From positions 1 through 64,000 of the forward strand of contig NZ_CP070618.1 of NCBI RefSeq assembly GCF_017068395.1: DNA of 64,000 nt. The letters run 5' to 3'. This document shows positions 34,692 through 44,165 of the stretch, piece after piece (position 1 is the stretch's first letter; each line of letters opens with the position of its first letter). The notes below the pieces were generated by a model. That model searched no databases. It was not told where the DNA came from and saw only the letters and a list, made by a program, of their open reading frames with translations. The position numbers and the translations under genes are program-made. The DNA comes from Rhodococcus pseudokoreensis (GTDB lineage: Bacteria > Actinomycetota > Actinomycetes > Mycobacteriales > Mycobacteriaceae).

Positions 34692-36326
34692 ATGAACACT
34701 ATGACTGAGGAACACCTCGACAGACGGAAGCGGAAGTTCTGGGGGTGGGGCTATGCAGACACGAGTGTCAGCGACTCGGAGATTCTCGAAATCGGGGGCA
34801 TGCTTCGGGACAAGTTCGGGCTCCGACTCCGCGAGCTGGCCAAGGCCCCCGACATCAGCGAAATCGAACTGCGGGAGCCGCGAGTCCACGCGCCGGAATC
34901 GCTGGCCGGAATCTGTCAGAACGACACGTGGGCGCGAGCCGAGCACACTCTGGGCAAGAATCTGGGCGACTTCGTCCGTGGGTTGGCCAAACAATTCGAC
35001 AACCCACCGGATTTCGTCGCGTTCCCACGTACTGAACACGATGTTGTCTCTGTGCTCGACTGGGCCCACACCAACGACGTCGCAGTCGTTCCGTACGGCG
35101 GGGGGTCCTCCGTAGCCCAGGGCATTGAGCCGATCGTGTCCGATGACTACCGCGGCGCAATCAGCCTCGACCTGCGGCACCTGAACCGAGTGCTGGAGAT
35201 TGACCGGGCTTCGCGGTCGGCGCTGATCCAGGGTGGCGTCCTGGGACCCGACATGGAGAACCAGCTTCGACCACACGGATTGTCGATGCGGTTCTTCTTG
35301 CAGGCCTTTGAATTCTCTACCCTCGGCGGGTGGATTGCGACCAGGGCAGCGGGACACTTCGCCACTGGATTCACCCAGATCGACGACTACGTTCAAGCCA
35401 TGCGTGTAGTGACCCCTTCAGGAACACTGCAAACCGGACGCATTCCTGCCGACGGGGCAGGGGTTTCGCCCGACCGCATGTTTATCGGTTCCGAGGGCAC
35501 GCTTGGCGTCATCACCGAAGCGTGGATGCGGCTGCAGGACAAGCCGACGTTCAAGGTCGCCACATCGGTGCCGTTCAGTGACTTCGACAAGGCCGTAGAC
35601 GCCATCCGTGCTCTTGCTCAATCCGGTCTCGCACCGACCAACTGCCGACTGCTCGACCCAACAGAAAGCCTGCTGTCCGGCGCGTCGGACGGCTCCGACT
35701 CGATCCTGGTCCTCGCCTTCGAGTCGGCCGACCATCCCTTGGATACATGGATGCAACGTGCCGCTCAGATCTGCGCCGACCACGGTGGCCGGGTTAGCGC
35801 TGAAGCGTTACAAGGTCGTTCGGCGCCCGAAGCCGGCCACGCCGGCGCTGCCGGCAAATGGCGAAACTTCTTCGTGCGCGGCCCGCACTACAAGGAGGGC
35901 TACTCCCGCATGGGCGTACTACGAGAAACCTTTGAGACCGCGTGCACATGGAGCGCGTTCCCCGAGCTTCATGCACGGGTGATGCAGGCGACGACCGAGG
36001 CCGTTAAGCGCGAGTGTGGCGACGGCGTCGTCGCGTGCCGTTTCACCCACGTCTATCCCGACGGCCCCGCCCCTTACTACACCGTGGTGGCGTCAGCGAA
36101 GCCGGGCGGCGAACTACAGCAATGGGCCGCGATCAAACAGGCCGCATCTGATGCAGTCCTTGCCACGGGCGGCACCATCACCCACCACCACGCCGTCGGC
36201 CGCTTCCACCGCCCCTGGTATGACCAGCAGCGTCCGGAGCTGTTCACGTCAGCACTGCGTGCGGTGAAGCAGACTGTCGACCCCAACATGGTGATGAACC
36301 CTGGGGTCCTCATTGATCCGAAATAA
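34692..36326 (+). CDS. FAD-binding oxidase of the alkyl-DHAP synthase/GlcD type
   Basis: A 544-residue flavoprotein. The FAD-binding (PCMH) domain shows VPYGGGSSVAQGIEP near residues 137-151 and FSTLGGWIATRAAGHFATGF, and the C-terminal oxidase domain ends with GGTITHHHAVGRFHRPWY. The layout and N-terminal RKRKFWGWGYAD are those of alkyldihydroxyacetonephosphate-synthase-like proteins, but bacterial members usually oxidise 2-hydroxy acids. ATG at 34692 follows AGGAAGGA. It is likely under IclR control through the palindromes upstream. A hairpin terminator follows directly. Exact substrate unknown. Confidence 0.8.
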   Translation: MNTMTEEHLDRRKRKFWGWGYADTSVSDSEILEIGGMLRDKFGLRLRELAKAPDISEIELREPRVHAPESLAGICQNDTWARAEHTLGKNLGDFVRGLAKQFDNPPDFVAFPRTEHDVVSVLDWAHTNDVAVVPYGGGSSVAQGIEPIVSDDYRGAISLDLRHLNRVLEIDRASRSALIQGGVLGPDMENQLRPHGLSMRFFLQAFEFSTLGGWIATRAAGHFATGFTQIDDYVQAMRVVTPSGTLQTGRIPADGAGVSPDRMFIGSEGTLGVITEAWMRLQDKPTFKVATSVPFSDFDKAVDAIRALAQSGLAPTNCRLLDPTESLLSGASDGSDSILVLAFESADHPLDTWMQRAAQICADHGGRVSAEALQGRSAPEAGHAGAAGKWRNFFVRGPHYKEGYSRMGVLRETFETACTWSAFPELHARVMQATTEAVKRECGDGVVACRFTHVYPDGPAPYYTVVASAKPGGELQQWAAIKQAASDAVLATGGTITHHHAVGRFHRPWYDQQRPELFTSALRAVKQTVDPNMVMNPGVLIDPK

Positions 36327-36330
36327 ATAA

Positions 36331-36349
36331 CCGGCCGGGCTTGGGCCGG
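36331..36349 (+). terminator. GC hairpin after the FAD-linked oxidase
   Basis: CCGGCC (36331-36336) pairs with GGCCGG (36344-36349) across a 7-base loop, starting 4 bp after the stop codon. There is no U tract, as is common in actinobacteria. Confidence 0.55.
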
Positions 36350-36937
36350 GGCGCGTCAGCGTCCCGCCCAACTTGGGTGGCACACGCTTCGCAATATTCC
36401 CACGCATCCTGGATAGGTACGCACGAAAGAACTGGTCTAGCAAGGGAAGTCACCATGCCCAGCGGATCTACCCCGACGACCAGTTGGCAACCCCGCATTG
36501 GATGCGCGAAGCATGCGACGCGTCACCCTGGGCGTGCGCAATAGAGGAGCGGAGTACGTGGCGCGTCCCTTTGATGCCGTAGTCAGGCACGGCGTCGAGT
36601 GATTCGACGACGCAATCTAGGGATACCTCGCGCGGTATCGGAGCCGCGTTCCCAATCCCACTGAGGACCGTTCGGTCAACGTGCCTGCGCATACGCAGCA
36701 TTTACCGTGTCATGCATCCGTCTCTCGGGCATATTCTGTTCGGCCATTTCGTTGAAGTGGTCTCCTCGAAAACCGCTGTCGCGCTGTCAGTTGCGGACCG
36801 ACATGGATCACAGCTGGCCAGCTAGACACCCGCAACCGAACCTCGAACGAATTGCCGCGAAACCTCACTACAGCCTCCACAGGTACAGCCGATCACCGCT
36901 CGCGAACCCTCCTGTCTGGCAGTTCTGCCGCACGATG
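36350..36937. other. Intergenic, no gene seen
   Basis: No convincing frame on either strand between the terminator and the short frame at 36938. Confidence 0.35.
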
Positions 36938-37090
36938 GACCATCCTGCCGCCATCGGTTGGATCACCGATTTCGAAGTGCACCGATGGAACGGAGCCGAT
37001 GCTTACCCAGCTCGGTGGCTGCTGCAGCCTCACGAGCAACTGGAGCGGATCGAGGTCATCACGACCTACCCCCGCCCGAATGCGAATTAG
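36938..37090 (+). CDS. Possible small protein or gene remnant
   Basis: A 50-codon frame (MDHPAAIGWITDFEVHRWNG...) with GC-rich third positions and a strand-rich end (LERIEVITTYPRP). It may be the C-terminal piece of a lost gene. No ribosome site is evident. Confidence 0.25.
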   Translation, partial: DHPAAIGWITDFEVHRWNGADAYPARWLLQPHEQLERIEVITTYPRPNAN

Positions 37091-37226
37091 AAACATACTG
37101 AACAGTCACCTATCGCCGTTCAAAGTGAGCCACCGGGCCCGGTGCTTAGCAAGTTACGGCGGCCTCGCAGGCCGTGCAAAACTGAACAGTACAAGCAAAC
37201 TCCTACCGAATTCAGGCGGTGATGAA

Positions 37227-38792
37227 GTGCCATTCTTCGATCTTCTAGTCAATGCGTGTGAGCAGAACCCGGGGCGAATCGCCGTTCGCTGCGACAATGA
37301 GGCCTCCTCATTCTCAGAACACTTTTCCCGGATCAGTCGGGCTGCACACCTCCTTCGCATGACCTTAGGCCTGGCCTCCAATGACCGCTTTGCAATTTTA
37401 TCCCGCAACTCCGTCGACTACTTGGAGCTTATCCACGCCTCACTTCTGGGCGCGGCAATAGTTGTACCCTTGAATGTCCGATCATCTGAACCCGAACTTG
37501 CGGCCGTCCTCCGGGATGCGGGGTGCCGGGCCCTCTTCTTTAGCGATGAATTCTGCGGTGTGGCGCAACGACTCAAAGACGTCACGGAAGTCGAGCACAT
37601 CATCCAGATCGGAGATAGTCAACCCTCCTACACCGCCTATCGCGGCTTAATACAGGAAGCGACGGAATGGCTTCCCAAGCGTCCAGATGGATCCGATACT
37701 GCGTTCATCATGTACACCAGCGGTACAACTGGGAGAGCGAAGGGAGTCGTCATAGAACACGCCGCGATGGCCAACGATATCTATAAAACCGGAATAGTGA
37801 CGACCCTCACCCAAGGCTATACATTTTTACTCCATGCTCCCCTGTTTCATATAGCCTCAATACGGGGCTTCGGTCTCGCCCCTGCCACCGGCTCAACGGT
37901 CGTGCTTTTGCCTCGATTTGATCCGCCGCGCATCATTCAAGAGATCAAAGCGCACGATGTGAATACAACAAGTTTCATCGCTTCTACGGTCAGAAACATG
38001 CTCGAACTTCCTGGATTCCATGGCACGGCATTGCCCAGTCTCACAACGATCGGATACGGCAGCGCTCCGATGCATCCCGCAGTTCTCCGCCGACTGATGA
38101 GCGCTTTTCCCAAGGCAGAGTTTGTCAATTGGTACGGCATGACTGAGACGTGCGGTCACGTGAGCGTCCTCAACGGACTGGACCACAAGCTTGGTGGTCG
38201 CCGGCTCACGTCATGCGGACGCGCCATGCCGGGGATCGGCGTCCGGGTCATCGACGAGGCCGGCTTGCCCGTCAGTCACGGCACCGTCGGTGAGATTACG
38301 GTGTCTGGTGACAACCTGATGCGCGGATACTGGAATCAACCCCCGCTGAAGACAGATCATACGGGCACCTCGTGGTATCCGACTGGAGATGCCGGCTATC
38401 TCGATGATGACGGATACTTGCACTTGGTGGGCAGGATCCGAGACATGATTATCACCGGTGGCGAGAATGTGGCGCCCGGCGAGGTGGAAGCTGCGCTCTG
38501 TAACCACCCTGAGGTCCATCAGGCAGTGGTCTTCGGTATGGACGACCTCAAATGGGGTGAGGCTGTGTACGCCTGCGTGTCCGCTCCGGCAAATGCTCAG
38601 ATAAGTTCTGACCAACTTCGAGCACACTGCCGGACCCAGTTGGCCGGATACAAGGTTCCAAAAACCATCAGTATCCAGCACAATCCATTCCCTATGAGCG
38701 GCTCCAATAAGATTGACCGAAACCTGGTGAAATCTCTTTATACGCAGAGCTATCCCGACAAGACCAACACACACGGTCATCGAGATGACTGA
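37227..38792 (+). CDS. AMP-forming acyl-CoA synthetase
   Basis: A 521-residue adenylate-forming ligase that would activate a carboxylic acid to its CoA ester. Motifs are FIMYTSGTTGRAKGVVIEH (AMP loop), NWYGMTETCG, WYPTGDAGYLDDDGYLHLVG and GRIRDMIITGGENVAPGEVE, with the C-terminal catalytic lysine in MSGSNKIDRNLV. The best start is GTG 37227 (VPFFDLLVNA...); residues upstream in frame are not family-like. GC content is lower than in the gcl block. The acid it activates is unknown; the hydroxy-acid context is suggestive only. Confidence 0.85.
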   Translation: MPFFDLLVNACEQNPGRIAVRCDNEASSFSEHFSRISRAAHLLRMTLGLASNDRFAILSRNSVDYLELIHASLLGAAIVVPLNVRSSEPELAAVLRDAGCRALFFSDEFCGVAQRLKDVTEVEHIIQIGDSQPSYTAYRGLIQEATEWLPKRPDGSDTAFIMYTSGTTGRAKGVVIEHAAMANDIYKTGIVTTLTQGYTFLLHAPLFHIASIRGFGLAPATGSTVVLLPRFDPPRIIQEIKAHDVNTTSFIASTVRNMLELPGFHGTALPSLTTIGYGSAPMHPAVLRRLMSAFPKAEFVNWYGMTETCGHVSVLNGLDHKLGGRRLTSCGRAMPGIGVRVIDEAGLPVSHGTVGEITVSGDNLMRGYWNQPPLKTDHTGTSWYPTGDAGYLDDDGYLHLVGRIRDMIITGGENVAPGEVEAALCNHPEVHQAVVFGMDDLKWGEAVYACVSAPANAQISSDQLRAHCRTQLAGYKVPKTISIQHNPFPMSGSNKIDRNLVKSLYTQSYPDKTNTHGHRDD

Positions 38793-39160
38793 CATCAAGG
38801 CTGTCGAAGCATCGAAATCGGCGGTAGTGCGTGCCCCTACGGCAGGTCCAGACTTCTCACTGGGCCGGGCGCCAAATCCAATCATGGTCGGCCATTGCCG
38901 GACTGTGGGCGCCATTTCGCCTCTGCGGCGGCGCTGAATCTGACGCCATTGCACTCAAGACTCCGTGACCCACCCATTACGATCACCAGCGACGTCGACA
39001 ACCCACTGTGCGGGACGTAACAGTGCCGCAGCGTTACAGCCGCACAACGTGCCACGGCAGCAACGTGGCGCAATGGGATGCGACTTTGAGGCATTGGGCG
39101 GTCGTGGTCGCCCGATCTCGCTGGTCGCGACGCACCCGGTGCACCGGAGCCGAGCCGGCG

Positions 39161-39200
39161 TCTCGTCTCGTCTCGTCTCGTCGCGTCGCGTCGCGTCGCG
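39161..39200 (+). repeat. Pentanucleotide microsatellite (TCTCG)4(TCGCG)4
   Basis: Four TCTCG units (39161-39180) run directly into four TCGCG units (39181-39200), about 155 bp before the iclR-type gene start. Confidence 0.95.
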
Positions 39201-39304
39201 TCCGAGCGTTGCCGAGACGGTGACCAGGGCGTCGTCACCTAGGCTCCAGCCCTTCCCGGATGACACGCCCGAATACTTTCGGCCTATCGTGCAGTGAGTG
39301 TATT

Positions 39305-39321
39305 TTTTCACTAGACGGAAT
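39305..39321 (+). promoter_or_regulatory. Weak IclR-type half-palindrome
   Basis: TTTTCACTAGACGGAAT has a good right half (CGGAAT) and a partial left half, 35 bp before the start of the IclR gene. It suggests autoregulation. Confidence 0.35.
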
Positions 39322-39355
39322 CCGCAGACAGCCGGGCAAGTACGGAGGTGAGAAG

Positions 39356-40126
39356 GTGGCAAGTACGCCAGGTGCGTCAGGCGGCGTCCAATCCGTCGAC
39401 CGGATTTTCGACCTGCTCGAGGCGATGGCGGCTGCCGAGGGATCAGTAGCTCTGAGCGAACTCGCCGACCGCACGAAACTACCCCCTCCGACCGTGCATC
39501 GCTTGATCCGCTCTCTGGTCAGCCGAGGCTACGCTCGGCAGTTGCCTGGCCGCAGATATGCGCTCGGTCCCAAGCTCATTCCGTTAGGTGAATCCGCAAC
39601 AAAGCGGATCGGCGCCTGGGCGGCGTCGCATTTGTCGGACCTCGTGGCCAGCACCGGAGAAACCGCGAACATGGCAGTGCTCGACGGGAGCATGGCCGTA
39701 TACGTGGCCCAGGTGCCATCCCCTCACACAATGCGCATGTTCACTGAGGTAGGTCGGCGCGTGCACTTGCACTGCACTGGCGTGGGCAAAGCACTCCTTT
39801 CTCAGTTGCCGGACGACACCGTCCGGCAGTTGATAGGCCGGGTGGAGATGCTCGCGTACACCCCCAACTCACATACCAATATCGACGCCTTACTCGCCGA
39901 TCTTGCTGAGAGTCGGCGGCGCGGATATTCGGTCGACGAAGGCGAACAGGAGATCGGGGTGCGGTGCTTCTCCGTACCAGTGCTCAATGCTCCGACACCG
40001 ACTGCGCTGTCGATCTCGGGTCCGGCTGCTCGGCTCAGTATCGAGTCGGCGGACCACAACGCTCCCCTGCTACAGCGGATTGCTACGGAGTTGTCCGCGG
40101 AATTCGGCAAGGGCACGGCGCGCTAG
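39356..40126 (+). CDS. IclR-family regulator
   Basis: A 256-residue regulator. The N-terminal winged helix reads GGVQSVDRIFDLLEAM, VALSELADRTKLPPPTVHRL and GYARQLPGRRYALGP. The effector domain follows (GETANMAVLDGSMAVYVAQV, HCTGVGKALL, EGEQEIGVRCFSVPV). GTG start at 39356 has a GGAGGTGAG site; the upstream frame is not protein-like. It is a close paralogue of the regulator at 58000-58776. IclR proteins of this subtype (AllR-like) sense glyoxylate-related molecules, which fits the gcl genes here. A likely target is the CGGAAT palindrome. Confidence 0.88.
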   Translation: MASTPGASGGVQSVDRIFDLLEAMAAAEGSVALSELADRTKLPPPTVHRLIRSLVSRGYARQLPGRRYALGPKLIPLGESATKRIGAWAASHLSDLVASTGETANMAVLDGSMAVYVAQVPSPHTMRMFTEVGRRVHLHCTGVGKALLSQLPDDTVRQLIGRVEMLAYTPNSHTNIDALLADLAESRRRGYSVDEGEQEIGVRCFSVPVLNAPTPTALSISGPAARLSIESADHNAPLLQRIATELSAEFGKGTAR

Positions 40127-40331
40127 CTGTTGCACGGCGGCGGACGGCCCATAAATGCGACCGGGAGGGTGCTATGCCTTGCTCGAGTCGGCCAACTGGA
40201 ACGTCACGGAAACTCGCCTGTCGTTGTACTCGCTGACATCGATCGGGAAGGCACTCGCAAAATTTCCGGAGAGGGCCCGGCCCATCAAGCGGGCCCCGAC
40301 GGGCAAGTCCACGGGATAGATCCCCGCGGGT

Positions 40332-40631
40332 TTACGGGATCGGTGAGGAACCGCGCCGGCGGTGCGGATACGCGTTCAGCAAACTGCGTATCTCGGCTTC
40401 GGAACAGGTCGACTCAGGGATGACCTGCCACAATCTGTCGAGGAACCGGCGCCGCGTCATCCCGAACTGCGTAAGGACTTCCTCCTCGCACGCGCCCCCG
40501 TACGGCGCCCACATGCTGGCGAACCCGATGAGGCGCTCAGCCTCGCCGTCAGGATGGATGTGTTTGCGGTTTGCTTCGATCCAACCGGCGCGGCGCCTCT
40601 GGCGCAATTGACGATACTCACGAGAGTTCAC
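40332..40631 (-). CDS. DUF3263-like small protein
   Basis: A 99-residue protein with the DUF3263 pattern: an N-terminal basic helix (REYRQLRQRRRAGWIEANRK), then LIGFASMWAPYGGACEEEVL and FGMTRRRFLDRLWQVI. These actinobacterial proteins resemble small helix-turn-helix domains but have no known role. A second member lies in the pyk operon at 56162. The C-terminus (NAYPHRRR...) is short and basic. Confidence 0.65.
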   Translation of the reverse strand: MNSREYRQLRQRRRAGWIEANRKHIHPDGEAERLIGFASMWAPYGGACEEEVLTQFGMTRRRFLDRLWQVIPESTCSEAEIRSLLNAYPHRRRGSSPIP

Positions 40632-40764
40632 GGGACTTCACCTCTGATCGTACCGAGCAGGCCCTCGGAATTGGGGTGTCCTCGCCGAAGCGAGGGTATC
40701 TACAGGGAATGCCATTTTGTCCTCGCCCTCACCGTCAAGTCTCTGACCTTGCGCTGCACCAGGG

Positions 40765-41220
40765 TCAGTTCCGCAGGCGTGCGGCGACCTCGGCTGCGAG
40801 CCGCGCGGCGAGCAGTTGTGCCAGGTGGTCACCGCGACGATCGGTCAGGTCCGAGAGCTGCGTTTCGGCAGGAGTAGCCATCCGCCAGGATCGTGGTGTC
40901 CGCGTCCACCCCGGCCACGGCGGATAGGAGTTGCTGTTCGGCGACGGCCGCCGACACCTCGTCGTGCCTTTCTCGATGTCGAAGTTCCGGGCGAGGCCAC
41001 AGCATCCGCCCAACCGCTGCACCTCGGCGCCCGCCATTCTCGAGTAACTGTGCGTCCGGACTCCATCCATCACCAAATGATGAACCCGCAACGGCTTGGA
41101 CGACCGCCTGTCGTCCTGCGCGTGCACGACGACCTGGGCAACCGCGCCGCTCAAGCTTGCCGTCAGAAGTCCGCACCCCGCTCGGCGGCGCCGATCGCGC
41201 TAATGCTTCGGCGATCAACG
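40765..41220 (-). pseudogene. C-terminal remnant of a YdiJ-like FAD/Fe-S oxidoreductase
   Basis: Only the last about 110 residues of a large GlcD-GlcF fusion-type dehydrogenase remain. One frame gives RLGGCCGLARNFDIEKG, a second gives HDEVSAAVAEQQLLSAVAGV and TTILADGYSCR, and the first frame resumes with TQLSDLTDRRGDHLAQLLAA. At least two indels break it and the FAD and first Fe-S parts are gone. It shows the region once held a further hydroxy-acid dehydrogenase. Confidence 0.7.
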
Positions 41221-41452
41221 CCAGCGTCGTCGACGCCGTCGGCGGTGGCGACTGTAAGCACCGCGCAGAACCGGTGCTGGTTGCTCGGGTTCAGTCGCCA
41301 CCGTGATCCCAGCGAGTGACCACTCAAACCAGCCGAATTTAAGTGATTCGTTGCATCACAACCGCTTCAAACACCGACCAGGGGCTGCAGTCGTGTGCAG
41401 AATCATCGCACTGCACAGGAACGGCGGAGGTCGGTCCGGTCGAATTATCCTC

Positions 41453-42751
41453 TTACCATAGATCCAGCGAGCGAGTGAAGATCGAGGCGAGGTCCTCATC
41501 ATGGACCTCGCATGGTGCAGCGGCTAGCACACGTTGCTGCATCAGTGCGCCCTCGACGAGTGCGTCGACGTCGGAGGATTTGTAGCCGACCTCGGCGATC
41601 CCGTTGGGGATGCCAATATCACACATGAGCGCAGTGAGTACGTCCGGCAGGAACGAGCTCAAGTCGTTGGGCTTGTCAGCATCGGGCGCGAGGAGCGAGG
41701 CGGCACGGAGGTGTCGCTCGGGAGCTGTGGAGAAGGTGAACCGGAAAGCCTCGGGCGCGGTCAGGGACACGGCCATGCCGTGCGGCACCATCGGCTTGTC
41801 GGCCGGGTAATCCTTGGCGTTGTAGTCCTTCACTCGTCCAGCGATTGGGTATGCGTTGGCGTGCGGGATGTGTACGCCGGCATTTCCGAAACCGAGGCCG
41901 GCGAAAGTGGCTGCGAGCGCCATCGAAGCGCGTGCGTCCTCATCGTCGCCGTCGAGCACCGCCCGCCTGAACGAGGTGGACATCAGCATGAGGGCCTTTT
42001 CTGCCCACATGTCCGAGATGGGGTTGGAACCGCAGTAGGGAACGCGTTGCTCCGGACGCTTCCGTTCGTAGGCCATGTACGGCCGCGCGGTAAGGCTCTC
42101 CAGTGCATGGCACAAGATGTCCATGCCGGAGGAAGCAGTGACGCCAGACGGCTGGCTAATGGTGAGTTTGGGATCAACCACGGCCAGGGTCGGGCGTAGG
42201 CGAGCGTGACTGATTCCGGTCTTCACCTTCAGATCCAGCACATCGAGCACACAGATTGTGGTGCTCTCGGCGCCGGTACCCGTCGTGGTCGGAACGGCGA
42301 CGAGGGGTTTGAGTGGCTGATCCGGGGAAACGCCCCGGCCTACTGGCGAATTGACGTAGTCCATCAGGTCACCGCCATTGGTGGTGAGTAGGTTAATCAC
42401 CTTGGCTGTATCGATACTCGATCCGCCACCGACTGCAATGAAGGCATCCCACGGACCTGTGTCACGGGCGTATGCGATCGCTTGCTCGAGACTGGCATCG
42501 GTTGGTTCCACGTGGACGCCGTCGTAGACAATCGCATCGATGCCAAACTCGTTGATTCGTTCAGCTACCCGCTGCGGGATCCCGGCAGCGGCGACCCCGG
42601 GGTCAGTAACGACCAGGACGCGCTTCGCGCCTGTCAGGCTGAGGTCGAAGCCAATTTCGTCCGCGGCACCTGGTCCATATTTCAACAGGGGCGCACCATA
42701 GGTGAAGACGCTTTCGGGGTTGGCCGGCAGGATCTGCGATTGGGTTTTCAT
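41453..42751 (-). CDS. Iron-dependent alcohol dehydrogenase, hydroxyacid-oxoacid transhydrogenase type
   Basis: A 432-residue group III (iron-type) dehydrogenase. The NAD-binding motif is AFIAVGGGSSIDTAK, and metal-ligand segments are SSGMDILCHALES, HIPHANAYPIAG and VPHGMAVSL. Overall length and the YERKRPEQRVPYCGSNPISD insertion fit the hydroxyacid-oxoacid transhydrogenase (ADHFE1) branch, which turns 4-hydroxybutyrate plus 2-oxoglutarate into succinate semialdehyde plus D-2-hydroxyglutarate. The MHS transporter before it on the same strand and the semialdehyde dehydrogenase across the intergenic region support this. An ordinary alcohol dehydrogenase role cannot be excluded. Confidence 0.8.
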   Translation of the reverse strand: MKTQSQILPANPESVFTYGAPLLKYGPGAADEIGFDLSLTGAKRVLVVTDPGVAAAGIPQRVAERINEFGIDAIVYDGVHVEPTDASLEQAIAYARDTGPWDAFIAVGGGSSIDTAKVINLLTTNGGDLMDYVNSPVGRGVSPDQPLKPLVAVPTTTGTGAESTTICVLDVLDLKVKTGISHARLRPTLAVVDPKLTISQPSGVTASSGMDILCHALESLTARPYMAYERKRPEQRVPYCGSNPISDMWAEKALMLMSTSFRRAVLDGDDEDARASMALAATFAGLGFGNAGVHIPHANAYPIAGRVKDYNAKDYPADKPMVPHGMAVSLTAPEAFRFTFSTAPERHLRAASLLAPDADKPNDLSSFLPDVLTALMCDIGIPNGIAEVGYKSSDVDALVEGALMQQRVLAAAPCEVHDEDLASIFTRSLDLW

Positions 42752-42818
42752 ACGCTCTCTTTCTCGGTAGATGGGATTTCTCAGTGGGTGCTCATCCAGG
42801 CTGCTGAGGCATCGCGGC

Positions 42819-44165
42819 TCAGGCCTGCGATGGTGTGGTCCGTCCAGGAACCTCCCTCAGGCTGATCCCCGCGGTTTCTCTCGAGACGGCAAGCGCGATC
42901 AGTGACACAACCGCGCCACCGATCAAGTAAAAGGCAGGTGCACTGCCGTTTCCAGTCACTGCGACCAGCCATGTTGCGATGAACGGTGCAGTTCCGCCGG
43001 CTAGCGCAGCTGCCGCGTTGTATCCGATGGCCATCGAGGTGAAGCGGGTCTGCGTCGGGAACATTTCGACCATCATGGCGAACACGCACGCCGAGTACAT
43101 GCCGAAGATGATTCCGAGTATCACCTGACACAACACGACGGCAACCAATCCGCCGGTGTTCATCCAGGCGAAGATCGGGTAGGAAAGAGCCATGTAACCG
43201 ACTGCAGCAAGGGCCATTACAGGCTTACGCCCAAAGCGATCTGAGCTACGAGCGGCGACCGGCGTGACAGCGATTTTCACCAGCAATGCAATCACGACGA
43301 TGAAATACGCGCTCCCTGCAGGTAGCCGACCGCTTTCCTCGAGGTGGTTGGGCAGGTAGGCAAGAATCAAGTAGTACGGCACCATGTGGGTAACCGCGAT
43401 TCCGGTGCAGCGCAGAATTGCGCCACCCTCCTGCCGTACTGCTTCCCGCAGTGGTGACTTCGCTCGTTTTCCGGCAGCCACGACCTCCTGGAAGATCGGA
43501 GATTCGTCGACACGCAGGCGGAGGAACAGACCGACGAGTCCAATCGGCCCCGCGATGAGGAACGGTATGCGCCATGCCCAGTCGTCCATGGCGGTGTCAC
43601 CGAGCGAAGTCGCCAGAAACGCCACCACTGATGCACCGATCAGCGGTCCTGCATTGGCTGCCATCTCACCGAAGCCGACAATGTAATTTCGCTTGCGCAC
43701 GGGGGCGTGCTCAGCAAGGAAAGCAACCGCGCCGGCAAGTTCGCCACCGGCAGACAGGCCTTGCAGTAGGCGTAGCACGAGGAGCAGGACTGGCGCGGCA
43801 ATTCCTATTGCCGCGTACCCCGGTAGGAGTCCGATCAAGCACGTCGAACCACTGATGAGCAAGATAACGACGGCAAGGGTGTTTTTTCGGCCAATTCGGT
43901 CGCCGATGTAACCGAACAGAACACCACCGAGCGGACGGATGAGGAATGACACGGCGAATGCTGCGTATGCCGACAACAGAGCGGCGTTACGGTCTTCGCT
44001 GGGGAAGAACACAGCTCCGACGCTGCCCGCGAGGTAGCCGTAGATTGCATAGTCGTACCATTCGACGCCTTGTCCGATCGCCGCGCCGAAAATGACTCGT
44101 CGCATGCTCTGTGTATCGACTGACTGTGGTGCCGAACGGACAGTCCGGGCGGATTCGCCGGGCAT
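42819..44165 (-). CDS. MHS-family metabolite:H+ symporter
   Basis: A 448-residue MFS permease of the metabolite:H+ symporter group (ShiA/KgtP/ProP-like). Signatures are GVEWYDYAIYGYLAG, YIGDRIGRKNTLAV, RLLQGLSAGGELAGA and RSSDRFGRKPVMAL. ATG at 44163-44165 is preceded by AAAGGAGTCAGC. It lies 67 bp upstream of the dehydrogenase gene and shares its transcript, so it probably imports the organic acid that the dehydrogenase uses. Confidence 0.88.
   Translation of the reverse strand: MPGESARTVRSAPQSVDTQSMRRVIFGAAIGQGVEWYDYAIYGYLAGSVGAVFFPSEDRNAALLSAYAAFAVSFLIRPLGGVLFGYIGDRIGRKNTLAVVILLISGSTCLIGLLPGYAAIGIAAPVLLLVLRLLQGLSAGGELAGAVAFLAEHAPVRKRNYIVGFGEMAANAGPLIGASVVAFLATSLGDTAMDDWAWRIPFLIAGPIGLVGLFLRLRVDESPIFQEVVAAGKRAKSPLREAVRQEGGAILRCTGIAVTHMVPYYLILAYLPNHLEESGRLPAGSAYFIVVIALLVKIAVTPVAARSSDRFGRKPVMALAAVGYMALSYPIFAWMNTGGLVAVVLCQVILGIIFGMYSACVFAMMVEMFPTQTRFTSMAIGYNAAAALAGGTAPFIATWLVAVTGNGSAPAFYLIGGAVVSLIALAVSRETAGISLREVPGRTTPSQA

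Larger units (their letters stand above)
38793..39355. other. Intergenic before the IclR gene, with pentanucleotide repeat
   Basis: No gene seen. Notable are the microsatellite at 39161-39200 and an IclR-like site at 39305-39321. Confidence 0.4.

Noticed and set aside
39161..39200. Origin iterons
   Set aside because: The units are simple pentanucleotides with no replication gene or AT-rich stretch next to them.
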